Shown here: positions 26,749 through 36,456 of the stretch, piece by piece | Numbering within the stretch: the first letter of the stretch is position 1 | Layout of the letters: the number at the start of each line of letters is the position of its first letter | Origin: AP-15 sp963762575 | GTDB taxonomy: Bacteria > Pseudomonadota > Alphaproteobacteria > ATCC43930 > CGMCC-115725 | Direction: 5' to 3' | Assembly: GCA_963762575.1 (NCBI GenBank) | Contig: CAVXLL010000001.1 | Location: 1,116,001 to 1,180,000 of the forward strand | DNA length: 64,000 nt | Position numbers and translations under genes: made by a program | The notes under the pieces: model-generated | Told to the model about the DNA's origin: nothing | Databases searched by the model: none | The model's input: the letters and a program-made list of their open reading frames with translations, nothing else

Positions 26749-28392
26749 TCAGGGGTTGCGTGGACTGGAAGATAACGCCGGGCTGGCCCCTGTCAAGGCG
26801 GGCTCGACCGGGTTAGCCGCGGCAGCGGACGGAGCAGACGCCAGGTTTGGGCCTGGGGTGATCGCGTGCACCGCCTGACTGTAGAGTACGGGGTCGGAGA
26901 GAAGGCGTTTCGCCACCTTCAGGTCGATGTCGTGGTCGCCTGGCCGAGCCGGGCAAGAGCGGCGCAGCTGAGCCCAGCCGTTTTCGTCGAGTGATGCACG
27001 CGCCCGCGTTGCGGCGGGCTGGGCCGGGGACGACGCGACCGCTCGTTGCATCGCGATCTGCACGGAGCCGTCGTCGTCCCCGAGATCGCTCGTGCACAGG
27101 GTCGGGACGACGCCGTGCTGGTGCAGAAGATATCCTGCAGGGGTGACGAGCTGGGCCCAGGTCAATGTCAGCTCGCCGTCGTTCGGCAGCCGCAAGACGG
27201 TTTGCACCGTGCCTTTCCCATAAGAGGCGCTGCCGACGACGACCGCGCGGCCGGCATCCTGCAAGGCCGCGGCGACTATCTCGGACGACGAAGCCGAGCC
27301 GCCGTTGATCAAGACGACGACCGGTATCTGCGGCGCGATACTGTCGCCGGAAGCTTCGAAATACTGCCGGCTCGCCGGGTGACGGCCGATCGTCGCGACA
27401 ATCGGGCCGCTCGGTATGAACAGGTCAACCAGGCTCACCGCCTGATCGAGCAGCCCGCCCGGGTCGCCGCGCAGGTCGAGCACGATGCCATGGAGCTGCG
27501 GCCCCATCTCGCGCTTCAGGTTCCCGAGGGCCTCGACGATCTGCTGCGTCGTATTCTGGTTGAAGCTCGCCACCTGAACGACCGCTATGTCGCCGTCGCG
27601 CGACACCGTCACCGTGGGGAGGATCACCAGCTCGCGCTGCAGGTGGAAGGTTCGGTTTTGGGTGAGACTGGGGCGATAGATGGTGACCTCGACCGTGCTG
27701 AGGATCGGTCCGCGGAGCGCGTGAACCACATCGCTGTGAGAGCGACCGGCCGTCGGCACCTTGTCGATCGCCACCAGCCTGTCGTCGGGCTTTACGCCGG
27801 CGAGTTGGGCGGGACCGTGCGGCGCCACGGCGGTGATGCGAAAATTCTCGTTCGAGGTGTCGAGAGTCACCCCAATTCCGCCGAACCCGTCGCGGGCGGC
27901 GCGCTGATCGCTAGCGACATCGGGCGAGGAATAGCGGGAGAAGCGGTCGAGCCCGGCGGTGATGCCATCGAACAGCGTCTTGTCGATCTGGTCCTCCGGC
28001 AACGCCGCCACACTCGGGGACACGGCCTTGGCGTCGGCCACCAGCCGCCCCACCATCGCCCCCCAATCATGCGGGTCGTCATGCGAGGGTATCGGATAGC
28101 CGGCCACCTCATTCCCGGCATAAGACAGCACGAGGTATGTTTTGTCCGGCCCCGGCGTCTCCGCGACCGAGAACTTGTCGTCGAGGCGCGACAGCCGCGC
28201 GGCGGCGCCCAGAACCAGCCGCCGGCTGGAGACCGGGGCGATGTACAGATCGCTTATCTCGTCGAGACCACGTGCGAACAGCCGTCCCGTCGGATCGTTG
28301 GGCAACGCTTGGCGCTCGGCGCAGGCCGCAAGGGCGACGAGGAGGACAAGGCTGCACGCTCGCAAAGGCGCGGCGGCCGGACGCAGCGACAC
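26749..28392 (-). CDS. S41 family C-terminal processing peptidase, lipoprotein
   Basis: A 547-residue protease. The N-terminus has a lipobox (V-A-L-A-A-C), so it is probably anchored in the envelope. A PDZ domain (G-F-G-G-I-G-V-T-L onward) precedes the S41 domain, whose catalytic serine lies in G-S-A-S-S-S-E and catalytic lysine in S-Y-G-K-G-T-V-Q-T. GTG 28392 was chosen because GGGGAG lies about 8 bp upstream and it starts directly before the signal sequence; GTG 28401 is the alternative. It trims C-termini of envelope proteins by family analogy. It reads divergently from the efflux operon. Confidence 0.88.
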   Translation of the reverse strand: MSLRPAAAPLRACSLVLLVALAACAERQALPNDPTGRLFARGLDEISDLYIAPVSSRRLVLGAAARLSRLDDKFSVAETPGPDKTYLVLSYAGNEVAGYPIPSHDDPHDWGAMVGRLVADAKAVSPSVAALPEDQIDKTLFDGITAGLDRFSRYSSPDVASDQRAARDGFGGIGVTLDTSNENFRITAVAPHGPAQLAGVKPDDRLVAIDKVPTAGRSHSDVVHALRGPILSTVEVTIYRPSLTQNRTFHLQRELVILPTVTVSRDGDIAVVQVASFNQNTTQQIVEALGNLKREMGPQLHGIVLDLRGDPGGLLDQAVSLVDLFIPSGPIVATIGRHPASRQYFEASGDSIAPQIPVVVLINGGSASSSEIVAAALQDAGRAVVVGSASYGKGTVQTVLRLPNDGELTLTWAQLVTPAGYLLHQHGVVPTLCTSDLGDDDGSVQIAMQRAVASSPAQPAATRARASLDENGWAQLRRSCPARPGDHDIDLKVAKRLLSDPVLYSQAVHAITPGPNLASAPSAAAANPVEPALTGASPALSSSPRNP

Positions 28393-28785
28393 GGCATTCA
28401 CTCCCCTAGAGGAAGCCCCAAACACTCCTGCAGCAACGTGCAAAACCCGATCCCCCAGCTCCGGCGACACTACCTCGGCCGGAACGAGCACAGTAGAACG
28501 CCCGCATGGCGCAATCAATGGCGCTCGCTCCCACATCACCGGGCGTGACGAGGGCCTCGGCAGCGCCGGGAACCGCAAAGCACTGCTTCAAAAAACAGGA
28601 GAAAGCAAGCCGGGGCCACCTTTTTTCCGCTGAAAGCTTCGGCTTTGGTGTCTCTCAATAAAGAAAAGCATCAGACCCCTTATGAGCAGCGTTTTTAGGA
28701 AATTTTTATTTAGAGAAGCCGTGCCAAAGGAGCCGTAAACCAACACGACATTGCACGATTACAGCTAATTTCCGGATGCCGCGGG
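28393..28785 (+). other. Intergenic region upstream of the efflux operon
   Basis: About 390 bp between the S41 protease start and an aldehyde dehydrogenase remnant. 28640-28740 is A/T-rich and likely carries promoter elements. No intact ORF, repeat or RNA was recognised. Confidence 0.4.
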
Positions 28786-28878
28786 ATGAAGGAAAGCGGC
28801 ATCGGCCGCGACGGCTGGAAATACAGAACCGAGGAGTTCCTCGAAGTCAAATACGCATGCTTAGGCCTTGATATCTGA
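28786..28878 (+). pseudogene. Aldehyde dehydrogenase C-terminal remnant
   Basis: A 30-codon open stretch ending in TGA encodes K-E-S-G-I-G-R-D-G, then E-E-F-L-E-V-K-Y-A-C-L-G. This is the characteristic C-terminal end of succinate-semialdehyde/aldehyde dehydrogenases (GabD type). The preceding bases retain only a G-G before the methionine. The rest of the gene is absent, so it is a deletion scar and not a functional gene. It ends 5 bp before the TetR operator. Confidence 0.7.
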
Positions 28879-28882
28879 CCCG

Positions 28883-28910
28883 CCAGTCATTATTCTTGAT
28901 AACTGACTGG
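28883..28910 (+). promoter_or_regulatory. Probable TetR operator (inverted repeat)
   Basis: CCAGTCA (28883-28889) and TGACTGG (28904-28910) form a perfect 7-bp inverted repeat, extended inward by TTAT/ATAA with one extra base. It ends in the ribosome-binding site of the TetR gene (GGAAGG, 6 bp before ATG). A repressor bound here would block the whole efflux operon, including its own gene. Confidence 0.65.
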
Positions 28911-28920
28911 AAGGTAATTT

Positions 28921-29637
28921 ATGGTCAGTGACTTTACAGAGCGGGCGTTGCGCTGGCGCCGCCGCAAGGAGGCGCGGCCGCAGGAGATCCTCGCCGCGGC
29001 GCTCGCATTGTTTGCCGAGCGCGGCTTTGCCGCGACCCGGCTCGACGACGTGGCGCTCCGTGCCGGGGTTACGAAGGGCACGCTGTATCTCTATTTCCCG
29101 AACAAGGAGGAGCTGTTCGAGGCCGTAGTCCGGCAGACGCTGGTACCCAAGATCGAGTGGGGAGAGGCATTGCTCGACGAGGCGGACGAGCCCGCGGCGG
29201 TGCTGCTGGAACGGCTGATGCGCAGCTGGGCCGAACTGGCGCTGTCGCCGGCCGGGGCGATCCCGAAGATCGTCATTTCCGAAGCGGGCAATTTCCCCGA
29301 GCTTGCCCGCTTCTACCGCGAGGAGGTCGTCGATCGCGGCCTCGGGTTGATGCGCCGCGTGCTGCGCCTCGGCGTCGAGCGTGGCGAGTTTCGCGCTCCC
29401 GACGACTTCGATCACGCGGTTCGCTGCATTTGTGCGCCGATCGTCCTCGCGATGCTATGGCGCCATTCGATTGGCCGCCATGAGGAGGCGGACCACTTCG
29501 ACCCCGCGGCGATCTGTGAGACGCAAATCAAACTGGTGCTGAACGGGCTGGCGATCAGACCCGCCGGCATCCGTCACTCGCAGCATCGATCGGCGGCGCC
29601 GCGCCACCGTGACCGCATCGAGGAAGGCGAGCGATGA
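28921..29637 (+). CDS. TetR/AcrR family transcriptional regulator
   Basis: A 238-residue repressor with an N-terminal helix-turn-helix (A-T-R-L-D-D-V-A-L-R-A-G-V-T-K-G-T-L-Y-L-Y-F-P at about 39-61) and a ligand-binding C-terminal domain of AefR/TetR_C type. It is the first gene of a three-gene efflux operon and overlaps the HlyD gene start by 4 bp (ATGA). A strong inverted repeat directly upstream suggests autoregulation. The ligand is unknown, likely an exported toxic compound. Confidence 0.92.
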   Translation: MVSDFTERALRWRRRKEARPQEILAAALALFAERGFAATRLDDVALRAGVTKGTLYLYFPNKEELFEAVVRQTLVPKIEWGEALLDEADEPAAVLLERLMRSWAELALSPAGAIPKIVISEAGNFPELARFYREEVVDRGLGLMRRVLRLGVERGEFRAPDDFDHAVRCICAPIVLAMLWRHSIGRHEEADHFDPAAICETQIKLVLNGLAIRPAGIRHSQHRSAAPRHRDRIEEGER

Positions 29638-30821
29638 GCGCCACCGAGGATAAACTTCGCCCGAAAGCCGATCGGCAGCCGGTCGAGGGGCGGCCGGCTG
29701 AACCGAGAGCGGAGGTGGAGCCGCGCGTCGTCGAGGCGCGCCGGACGGACCACCCGGCCCCGGCCCCGACCTCGCAGGCACCGGAGCGCCCGCGCTGGCG
29801 CCGCCGGCGCTGGCTGATCGCATTGATCGCGCTCGTTGTCATCGCAGTGATAGTCGGTGGAGTCAGGTGGTGGAGCGAGTCGAGCAAATGGGTTAGCACC
29901 GACGACGCGTTCATCGACACGCACACCGTCCAAATCAGCGCGCGGGTCGCCGGCCGGGTCGATACGGTACTGGCCAACGACAACCAGGAAGTCCGCGCCG
30001 GCGAGCCGCTCGTCGAACTCGATCCGGCCGACTTCCAAGCAGCCCTTTCCCAGGCGCTGGCAAACCGAGAGAGCACGCAAGGGCAAGTGGCGCAGGCCAA
30101 GGCGCAGCTGCCGGTTGCACAAGCCAATCTCGATCAGGCGAAGGCCCAGGTCGCGGTCGCCCAGGCGGCCGCGACCAATGCCGACACCAACCTCAAGCGC
30201 GACCAGTCGCTGGTGCAAATGGGCGGGCTGGCCGTCTCCCGCCAACAGCTCGACAATGACACCGCGACGGCGCGCAGCGACGCCGCCAATCTTGCCGCCG
30301 CGCAGCAAAAGGTCGCGGCAAGCGAGGCTCAACTCGCGCTTAATAAAACGCAGATCGAGACGGCCGAAGCGGGCGTGCGCGCGGCGGCGGCGCAGCTCGC
30401 ACAAGCGCGCCTCAACCTGTCCTACACCGTGATCCCCGCCTCGCTGGCCGGGCGCATCGCCAACAAGACCGTCGCACCGGGCAACTACGTGCAGGTCGGC
30501 CAGGCACTGATGGCGCTTGTGCCCGACCAAGTGTGGGTCACCGCCAATTACAAGGAAACCGAGATTGGCGAGATGCGGGCCGGCGATCCGGTCGATATCT
30601 ATGTCGACGCCTATCCGGGTCATGTCTTCCACGGGAAGGTGCAGAGCTTCCAGGCCGGCAGCGGTGCTGCCTTCTCGCTGTTGCCGCCGGAAAACGCGAC
30701 CGGAAACTACGTCAAGGTCGTGCAGCGGGTGCCGGTCAAGATCGTGTTCGACGGCGACCCCACAGCGCATTGGCTGCTCGGGCCGGGCATGTCGGTCGAG
30801 CCCTATGTGAGGATCAGATGA
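29634..30821 (+). CDS. HlyD/EmrA family membrane fusion protein
   Basis: A 395-residue periplasmic adaptor. It has a cytosolic proline- and charge-rich start, one membrane segment at about 59-79, a lipoyl-like half-motif (V-D-T-V-L-A-N-D-N-Q-E-V), a long alanine/glutamine-rich coiled coil (about 130-255), then the beta-barrel with Y-V-Q-V-G-Q-A-L-M-A-L-V-P. It links the DHA2 pump to an outer-membrane channel, which is not encoded here. It overlaps the downstream pump gene by ATGA. Confidence 0.92.
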   Translation: MSATEDKLRPKADRQPVEGRPAEPRAEVEPRVVEARRTDHPAPAPTSQAPERPRWRRRRWLIALIALVVIAVIVGGVRWWSESSKWVSTDDAFIDTHTVQISARVAGRVDTVLANDNQEVRAGEPLVELDPADFQAALSQALANRESTQGQVAQAKAQLPVAQANLDQAKAQVAVAQAAATNADTNLKRDQSLVQMGGLAVSRQQLDNDTATARSDAANLAAAQQKVAASEAQLALNKTQIETAEAGVRAAAAQLAQARLNLSYTVIPASLAGRIANKTVAPGNYVQVGQALMALVPDQVWVTANYKETEIGEMRAGDPVDIYVDAYPGHVFHGKVQSFQAGSGAAFSLLPPENATGNYVKVVQRVPVKIVFDGDPTAHWLLGPGMSVEPYVRIR

Positions 30822-32428
30822 GCGCGATTGCCGATGCCGCAGGCGGAGGCCTCCGCCGGACAGCGGCAGGCGGCGTCTCGCCGTGGCTGATTGCGCCGAC
30901 GGTCGGGCTGGCGGCGTTCATGGAAGTGCTCGACATCTCGATCGTCAATGTGTCGCTGCAGCACGTCGCCGGCAGCATGGCGGCGACACCGGACGAAGCC
31001 ACCTGGATCCTGACCGCCTATCTCGTGACCAACGCGGTCGTGCTGCCGATCAGCGGATGGCTGTCGCAGACGTTCGGCCGCAAGCGCTATTTTCTCGGCT
31101 CGATCATCGGCTTCAGCATCACCTCGCTGCTCTGCGGTCTGGCGCCGACCCTGCCGCTGCTGATCGTTGCGCGCGGCTTGCAGGGCATTTTCGGCGGCGG
31201 CTTGCAGCCGACCTCGCAGGCCTACCTCGCCGACGCGTTTCCGCCCGAACGACGCGGCCAGGCGTTTGCAATGTACGGTCTCGCCGTGGTCTTTGCGCCG
31301 GCGATCGGGCCGACGGTCGGCGGCTGGATCACCGATAATTGGAACTGGCGCTGGGTCTTTCTGATCAACGTGCCGGTCGGCATCGCGGTCAGCGCGCTGG
31401 CGCTGCTCATCCTCACCGATCCGCCGGGGGAGGTCGCCGCCAGACGGGCGCGGTGGTCGGGGGGCCGGCGCCTCGACTACATCGGTTTCGTTCTCTTGGC
31501 GATCGGCATGTTCGCGTTGCAGTTCGTCCTCGACAAGGGTCAGGAAGACGACTGGTTCGGCTCCGCGCTGATCACCGAACTGACCGTGACCGCGGCCGTG
31601 GCGCTCGTCGCCTTTGTCGTCTGGGAATTGCGCCGCCCCGACCCGATCGTCGACTTGCACCTGTTCCGCGACCGCGCCTTCGCCTCCGGTAATCTCTTGA
31701 TGTTCATGCTCGGTTTCGCGCTGATGGGGACGACCGTGGTGCTGCCATTGTTCGTCCAGACATTGCTCGGCTACACCGCCGAGCAGGCCGGCATGGTGCT
31801 GTCGCCGGGCGGTTTCGCGACGATGTTGATGATGCCGGTCGCGGGCATGCTTTCCGGCAAGATCGACGCGAGGCTGCTGATCACGGCCGGGCTGATCGGC
31901 ACCGCGATCGCGATGTTCCATTTGTCCGGCTTCGACCTGAACGTCGATTTCTCGACGCTCGCCTGGGCGCGGGTCTATCAGTCCCTGGGGTTGGCGCTGC
32001 TGTTCATCCCGATCAACACCGCGGCCTACCAGGGCGTCACGGCCGAGAAGAATGCCAACGCCTCGGCAATCATCAACATGATGCGCAACCTCGGCGGCAG
32101 CGTCGGCATCTCGATCCTCGATACGTACATCGCGCGCCGCGAGCAGGCCAACCAGGTCACGCTGATCCGGAATGTCACGCCCTACAGCTTTCAGACCCAC
32201 CAAATGCTGCAGCAATTGCAGCAGGCGTTCATCGCGGCGCACGGCAGCGCGGTCGGCGCAATGCACCAGGCGCAGGCGGAGCTCTACGCGATCGTGCAGC
32301 AGCAGTCGGCGGTGCTGTCTTATCTCGACGCGTTCTGGCTGGTCGGCGCCGTGCTAGTCGCGATGATCCCGCTGGCGCTGCTGCTCAGAAAGCCGGTTCC
32401 CGGCGCCGCCGGGACGCCGGCGCATTGA
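30818..32428 (+). CDS. DHA2 family MFS multidrug transporter (EmrB-like)
   Basis: A 536-residue inner-membrane drug/H+ antiporter with about 14 membrane segments. The DHA2 signature segments are visible: L-D-I-S-I-V-N-V in helix 1, W-I-L-T-A-Y-L-V in helix 2, G-R-K-R-Y-F in loop 2-3 and A-P-A-I-G-P-T-V-G-G in helix 5. The start was set by the ATGA overlap with the HlyD gene. With the TetR and HlyD genes it forms a self-regulated EmrAB-type efflux operon. Confidence 0.93.
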   Translation: MSAIADAAGGGLRRTAAGGVSPWLIAPTVGLAAFMEVLDISIVNVSLQHVAGSMAATPDEATWILTAYLVTNAVVLPISGWLSQTFGRKRYFLGSIIGFSITSLLCGLAPTLPLLIVARGLQGIFGGGLQPTSQAYLADAFPPERRGQAFAMYGLAVVFAPAIGPTVGGWITDNWNWRWVFLINVPVGIAVSALALLILTDPPGEVAARRARWSGGRRLDYIGFVLLAIGMFALQFVLDKGQEDDWFGSALITELTVTAAVALVAFVVWELRRPDPIVDLHLFRDRAFASGNLLMFMLGFALMGTTVVLPLFVQTLLGYTAEQAGMVLSPGGFATMLMMPVAGMLSGKIDARLLITAGLIGTAIAMFHLSGFDLNVDFSTLAWARVYQSLGLALLFIPINTAAYQGVTAEKNANASAIINMMRNLGGSVGISILDTYIARREQANQVTLIRNVTPYSFQTHQMLQQLQQAFIAAHGSAVGAMHQAQAELYAIVQQQSAVLSYLDAFWLVGAVLVAMIPLALLLRKPVPGAAGTPAH

Positions 32429-32581
32429 TAGCTAACACTACGATCTCCCCAATAAGGCCGCCGGAGCCTCACGTTGCATCGGCCGTGCCGACGCCTTTGG
32501 GCCCAATCGTGTCCCTCTATCGTGCACCTTACAACAACTGTAATAAGCGGCCTTGCACAGAACAAGATTTGGGATCACGGC

Positions 32582-33220
32582 ATGCTGAGCGTTCAGACGA
32601 TCGTGCTTTTTATGGCGACGGCGCTGGCGCTGAACTTGACCCCCGGACCGGCAATCCTGTTCATCCTGTCCCGCTGTCTGGGCGAGGGGCGTACCGCAGC
32701 CGTCGTGTCGGTCCTCGGTCTCGCCAGCGCCTCAGTGGTCCATGCGGTTGCGGCAGCGCTCGGTCTCGCCGCGCTCTTCGTGTATTCACCGCTCGCCTTT
32801 GACATCATCAAATACTGCGGTGCGACTTACCTGATCTATTTGGGTGTGTCCGGGTTCCTCAAGGGTGGTCTCGGCGGCCTGATTGCTGGTGTAGAGAGAC
32901 GCGCGCGCCCATCGCTGCTGACAATCTATTGGCAAGGCTTCCTCACAGACCTGCTGAATCCGAAACTGCTGCTGTTCTTCTTTTCATTCCTGCCGCAATT
33001 CGTAGACCCGGCACGCGGTTCACCGAGCATGCAGATGCTCGTTCTGGGCTTGTTATTTCAAGTTACCGGAGTGCCGACCAATATGGCGGTCGCATTGGCA
33101 GGCGGCATGGTGGCCCGCATGATCGCCCGCCGTCCGCTATGGGCGCGCATCCAGAACTGGTGCGCGAGCGCTATCCTCGTCGGCCTCGGCGTTCGGTTGG
33201 CTTTGAGCGATCGGCGTTGA
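32582..33220 (+). CDS. LysE/RhtB family amino-acid exporter
   Basis: A 212-residue membrane protein with about six helices. The start segment L-N-L-T-P-G-P-A (about 17-24) is the LysE/RhtB hallmark, followed by G-A-T-Y-L-I-Y-L-G and L-L-N-P-K-L-L-L-F-F. Family members export amino acids or homoserine lactones; the substrate is not visible. It lies 153 bp after the efflux operon and may have its own promoter. ATG 32582 gives a normal first helix. Confidence 0.9.
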   Translation: MLSVQTIVLFMATALALNLTPGPAILFILSRCLGEGRTAAVVSVLGLASASVVHAVAAALGLAALFVYSPLAFDIIKYCGATYLIYLGVSGFLKGGLGGLIAGVERRARPSLLTIYWQGFLTDLLNPKLLLFFFSFLPQFVDPARGSPSMQMLVLGLLFQVTGVPTNMAVALAGGMVARMIARRPLWARIQNWCASAILVGLGVRLALSDRR

Positions 33221-33257
33221 GTGCAAATTCGCTATTTAAAAATTTGAGCCGGCGCGA

Positions 33258-34196
33258 CTACTTGCCGGCGAGGCGGGCGACGACGGGTGCGAAATCGTCC
33301 AAGTAAGGCTCGTGGACCACATAATAGGAGATGTCCCAGCGCTCCCGGCGCGCTATTAGGTCTTCGACCATCTGATCCACGGTCCCGATAAGAACGTAGG
33401 GGCTTTGGAGAATGTCGCCGGCGCTCAACTGCGGCCAGCGGCTCGCCAGCTCCTCCGCCGCCTTGTGACGATCGTCCGTCGCAACGACCCGCTGCACCAG
33501 AGCATTCAGCTCCAGGCGGGCGTATCGCTCCTCGCCTGCAATGTCGCGTATGCGCCGAACCCGCTTATCGACGCTCGACAGCCTCCACCCGGAGAGGTCT
33601 GGTGGTTCCGCTCCGCCGCCTTTGAAGGTTATTCCCGAGAAACCCACTATGTCCGCTTCCCGTGCTGCAAGGGCGAGGAGATGCGGCCCGTTGCCGCCGA
33701 TGAGTATCGGCGGGTGCGGCTTCTGGATGGGAATGGGGGCAATGGCGTGGTCCGTTACGCGATAGTGCCGACCCGAGAAAGTGACTTTCTCTCCGCTGAG
33801 CAAACCCTTGATGATTGTGACCGCTTCGCACAGCCGCTCAACCCGGGTGCGTCCCCGATCGAAGTTCAATCCCCCCTCCTGATATTCCGACCGGATGCTG
33901 CCAGCGCCCAAGCCGAGTTGCAGCCGCCCCTCAGTCAGAAGATCGATTGTCGCGGCCTCGCGCGCGACCAATACCGGATGGCGAAAATCGTTGTTGAGCA
34001 CGTTGGTGCCGACGCGAAGATCTTTGGTCGCCTCGGCGGCACTGACCAGTGCTGGCATCGGCGCCATTAGGTCGGTGAGATGATCGGGGACGGTCAGCGT
34101 GCTGTACCCGAGATCCTCGATCTTGCGAGCCTTCTCCACCCAATCAACCCGCGATTGCGCGTGACGAACATTCACCCCGAACCGAAATGGCTTCAT
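33258..34196 (-). CDS. LLM class flavin-dependent oxidoreductase (F420-type)
   Basis: A 312-residue TIM-barrel protein of the luciferase-like superfamily. F-G-V-N-V-R-H, E-D-L-G-Y-S-T-L-T-V-P-D-H, G-T-N-V-L-N-N-D-F-R-H-P and G-L-G-A-G-S match the TIGR03621-type group often assigned to F420-dependent enzymes. The cofactor (FMN or F420) cannot be told from sequence. It is isolated between convergent LysE and rnr. Confidence 0.85.
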   Translation of the reverse strand: MKPFRFGVNVRHAQSRVDWVEKARKIEDLGYSTLTVPDHLTDLMAPMPALVSAAEATKDLRVGTNVLNNDFRHPVLVAREAATIDLLTEGRLQLGLGAGSIRSEYQEGGLNFDRGRTRVERLCEAVTIIKGLLSGEKVTFSGRHYRVTDHAIAPIPIQKPHPPILIGGNGPHLLALAAREADIVGFSGITFKGGGAEPPDLSGWRLSSVDKRVRRIRDIAGEERYARLELNALVQRVVATDDRHKAAEELASRWPQLSAGDILQSPYVLIGTVDQMVEDLIARRERWDISYYVVHEPYLDDFAPVVARLAGK

Positions 34197-34233
34197 CTTT
34201 CGACCGCTCCCTTCTCGTGGCGAGTAGCCGCGC

Positions 34234-36456
34234 TCATTTGAGCCGTCTTTTCAGATTCCTGCCTGGGCCTCGTCTTATGCGCCGAGCTCTAGCCGCACCG
34301 GACTCTTCCTCTTCCTCTATGCGGAACACCAGGCGGCCGCCGATCCCGTCCGCTTGGACGAGGCGCACCAGCACCTCGCCGCCGAGCCGGTAGACCCGGC
34401 CGGAATTGCGCCCGACCAGTCGCTGGGCTCTTTCATCTCGCACATAATAGTCGCCGGGCAGGGTCGATATCGGGACCAGCCCGTCGGCGCCGTTTTCCCG
34501 CAATCTCACGAACAGCCCGAAGCTCGCGACCCCGCTGACGTCGGCGGTGAAGAGGCTGCCGACCGATCCGGCGAGAAGGGTCGCCCGGTAGCGGTCGATG
34601 GCGGCGCGCTCGGCTTCGGCGGCACGCCGTTCAGTTGCCGAGATGTGCGCCGCGATCGCTTCGAGCTGGTCACGGCCGGTGTCCGCTGCCGCATCTCCGA
34701 GCAGCGCCCGATGCACCAAAAGGTCGGCGTAGCGGCGGATCGGCGAGGTGAAATGGGCGTAGCGGCGCAGAGCCAGACCGAAATGCCCGATATTGTTGGG
34801 GCTGTAGGCGGCCTGCGCCTGGCAGCGCAGGACGAGGTCATTGACCAGCACGGCCTCCCCGGTGCCGGCGGCACGGCGCAGCACGCGATTGAACAGCTCC
34901 GGCTTTATCGCCTGCCCCTTCGCCAGTGCCAGGCCAGGAAGGCCGGTCGCCTCCAGAAAGACGCGCAGCGCCTCCACTTTGTCCGGGTCGGGCGCGTCGT
35001 GCACGCGGTACATGCAAGGTTGCCGGCGCGCCTCGAGCTCCTCGGCGGCGGCGACATTCGCCAGGATCATGAATTCCTCGATCAGCCGATGGCTGTCGAG
35101 CCGCACGGCGCGCACTATTGCCGACGGCCGCTTCTCGGCATCGAGCACGACCCGATCCTCGCTGAGGTCCAGTTCCAATGCGGCGCGTGCCGCCCGCGCC
35201 TCGGCGAGGGCCGCGTAGGCGCCATAGAGAGCGGCGATGGGTTCGGGCCCCAGCGCGCAACTGGCTCTGTCATCTCGGGTCGCTTGGACTTCTTCGTAGG
35301 TCAACCGCGCGGCCGAACGCATGATGCCGCGCTCGAAGCGATGCCGCCGCTCGCGGCCGGCGGCGTCGATCCACAGCTGGACGGCGAGGCAGGCGCGGTC
35401 GACTCCGGGCTTCAGCGAGCACAGCTCGTTCGACAACGCCTCGGGCAGCATCGGGACGACGCGGTCGGGAAAATAGACCGAATTGCCGCGCCGCTCGGCC
35501 TCATGGTCGAGGGCGCTGCCGGGCCGCACATACCAGGCGACGTCCGCGATAGCGACGATCAGGTGCCAGCCGCCGCGGTTCTCCGGATCGAGGTCCGGCT
35601 CGGCCCACACCGCGTCGTCGAAGTCGCGGGCGTCGCTGCCATCGATCGTGACCAGTGGGACATCCCGCAGGTCGGCTCGTCCGGCCGGGCTTACCGGCAA
35701 GGCCTTCTCGGCTTCGGCGAGCGCGGCGGCGGGAAATTCGGTCGGGATGTCGTAGGCGGCAATCGCCAGCAGGCTTATCGCTCCGGGGTCCGAGGCGGGA
35801 CCCAGCCGTTCGATGACGCGGGCGCGCGGCGCACCGAGCCTTCCCGCGGCGAGCTGCTCGGCGACGACCAATTCGCCTTCGCCGGCGCCGCTCGTGTCGC
35901 GCGCCGCGACCCGATACTCGTTGCGGTTACGCCGGTCGGCCGGCACAAGCCTGCCGCCCTCGCGGGTATTCTGGAACGTCCCGATGATCCGCTCGCCGGC
36001 GCTGTCGAGCCGGCGGATGATGCGCGCTTCGATGTCGCCGGTTTCGAGCGGGACGAGCCGTGCCGCGGCGCGCTCGCCGACCTTCAACACCTCGCTCGTC
36101 CCGACCTCGATGACGCGCAAGATCGGCGCAGGCTTCGGCCCCGGCCAGGCAACTGGGCGGGCCAGCGCCAGCCCATCCTCATCGCTGCCGATCCGCTCGA
36201 TGACGGTCACTTCGGGAAGCGGCGCGGCGGCGACAAAGCGCCGATTGGCGGCGCGGGTGACTGCCCCGGAACGCTCGATATTGCGCAGCATATCGCGCAG
36301 TTCCGGGCGATCGCCCGGCGCCACGGCGAAGGCCCGCGCGATCTCGCGCTTGCCGACCGCGGACGGGCTCTCGCGGATAAAGTCGAGCAACTCCGCCGCC
36401 GATGGCAGATCGCCGCGGCGCTGCTCCCCGGCACTATTCGCGCGAGATTTCGCCAC
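34234..36456 (-). CDS. rnr: Ribonuclease R
   Basis: A 740-residue 3'-5' exoribonuclease. Order: N-terminal helix-turn-helix, cold-shock domains, the RNB catalytic domain with D-G-S-D-A-R-D-F-D-D-A-V (metal aspartates), and a C-terminal S1 domain ending in a basic tail. It degrades structured RNA. It starts with GTG one base after the topA stop, so it is co-transcribed with topA. Confidence 0.95.
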   Translation of the reverse strand: MAKSRANSAGEQRRGDLPSAAELLDFIRESPSAVGKREIARAFAVAPGDRPELRDMLRNIERSGAVTRAANRRFVAAAPLPEVTVIERIGSDEDGLALARPVAWPGPKPAPILRVIEVGTSEVLKVGERAAARLVPLETGDIEARIIRRLDSAGERIIGTFQNTREGGRLVPADRRNRNEYRVAARDTSGAGEGELVVAEQLAAGRLGAPRARVIERLGPASDPGAISLLAIAAYDIPTEFPAAALAEAEKALPVSPAGRADLRDVPLVTIDGSDARDFDDAVWAEPDLDPENRGGWHLIVAIADVAWYVRPGSALDHEAERRGNSVYFPDRVVPMLPEALSNELCSLKPGVDRACLAVQLWIDAAGRERRHRFERGIMRSAARLTYEEVQATRDDRASCALGPEPIAALYGAYAALAEARAARAALELDLSEDRVVLDAEKRPSAIVRAVRLDSHRLIEEFMILANVAAAEELEARRQPCMYRVHDAPDPDKVEALRVFLEATGLPGLALAKGQAIKPELFNRVLRRAAGTGEAVLVNDLVLRCQAQAAYSPNNIGHFGLALRRYAHFTSPIRRYADLLVHRALLGDAAADTGRDQLEAIAAHISATERRAAEAERAAIDRYRATLLAGSVGSLFTADVSGVASFGLFVRLRENGADGLVPISTLPGDYYVRDERAQRLVGRNSGRVYRLGGEVLVRLVQADGIGGRLVFRIEEEEESGAARARRIRRGPGRNLKRRLK

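Noticed and set aside
30803..32266. 487-codon frame antisense to the DHA2 pump
   Set aside because: Composition is typical of antisense of a membrane protein gene; no independent evidence.
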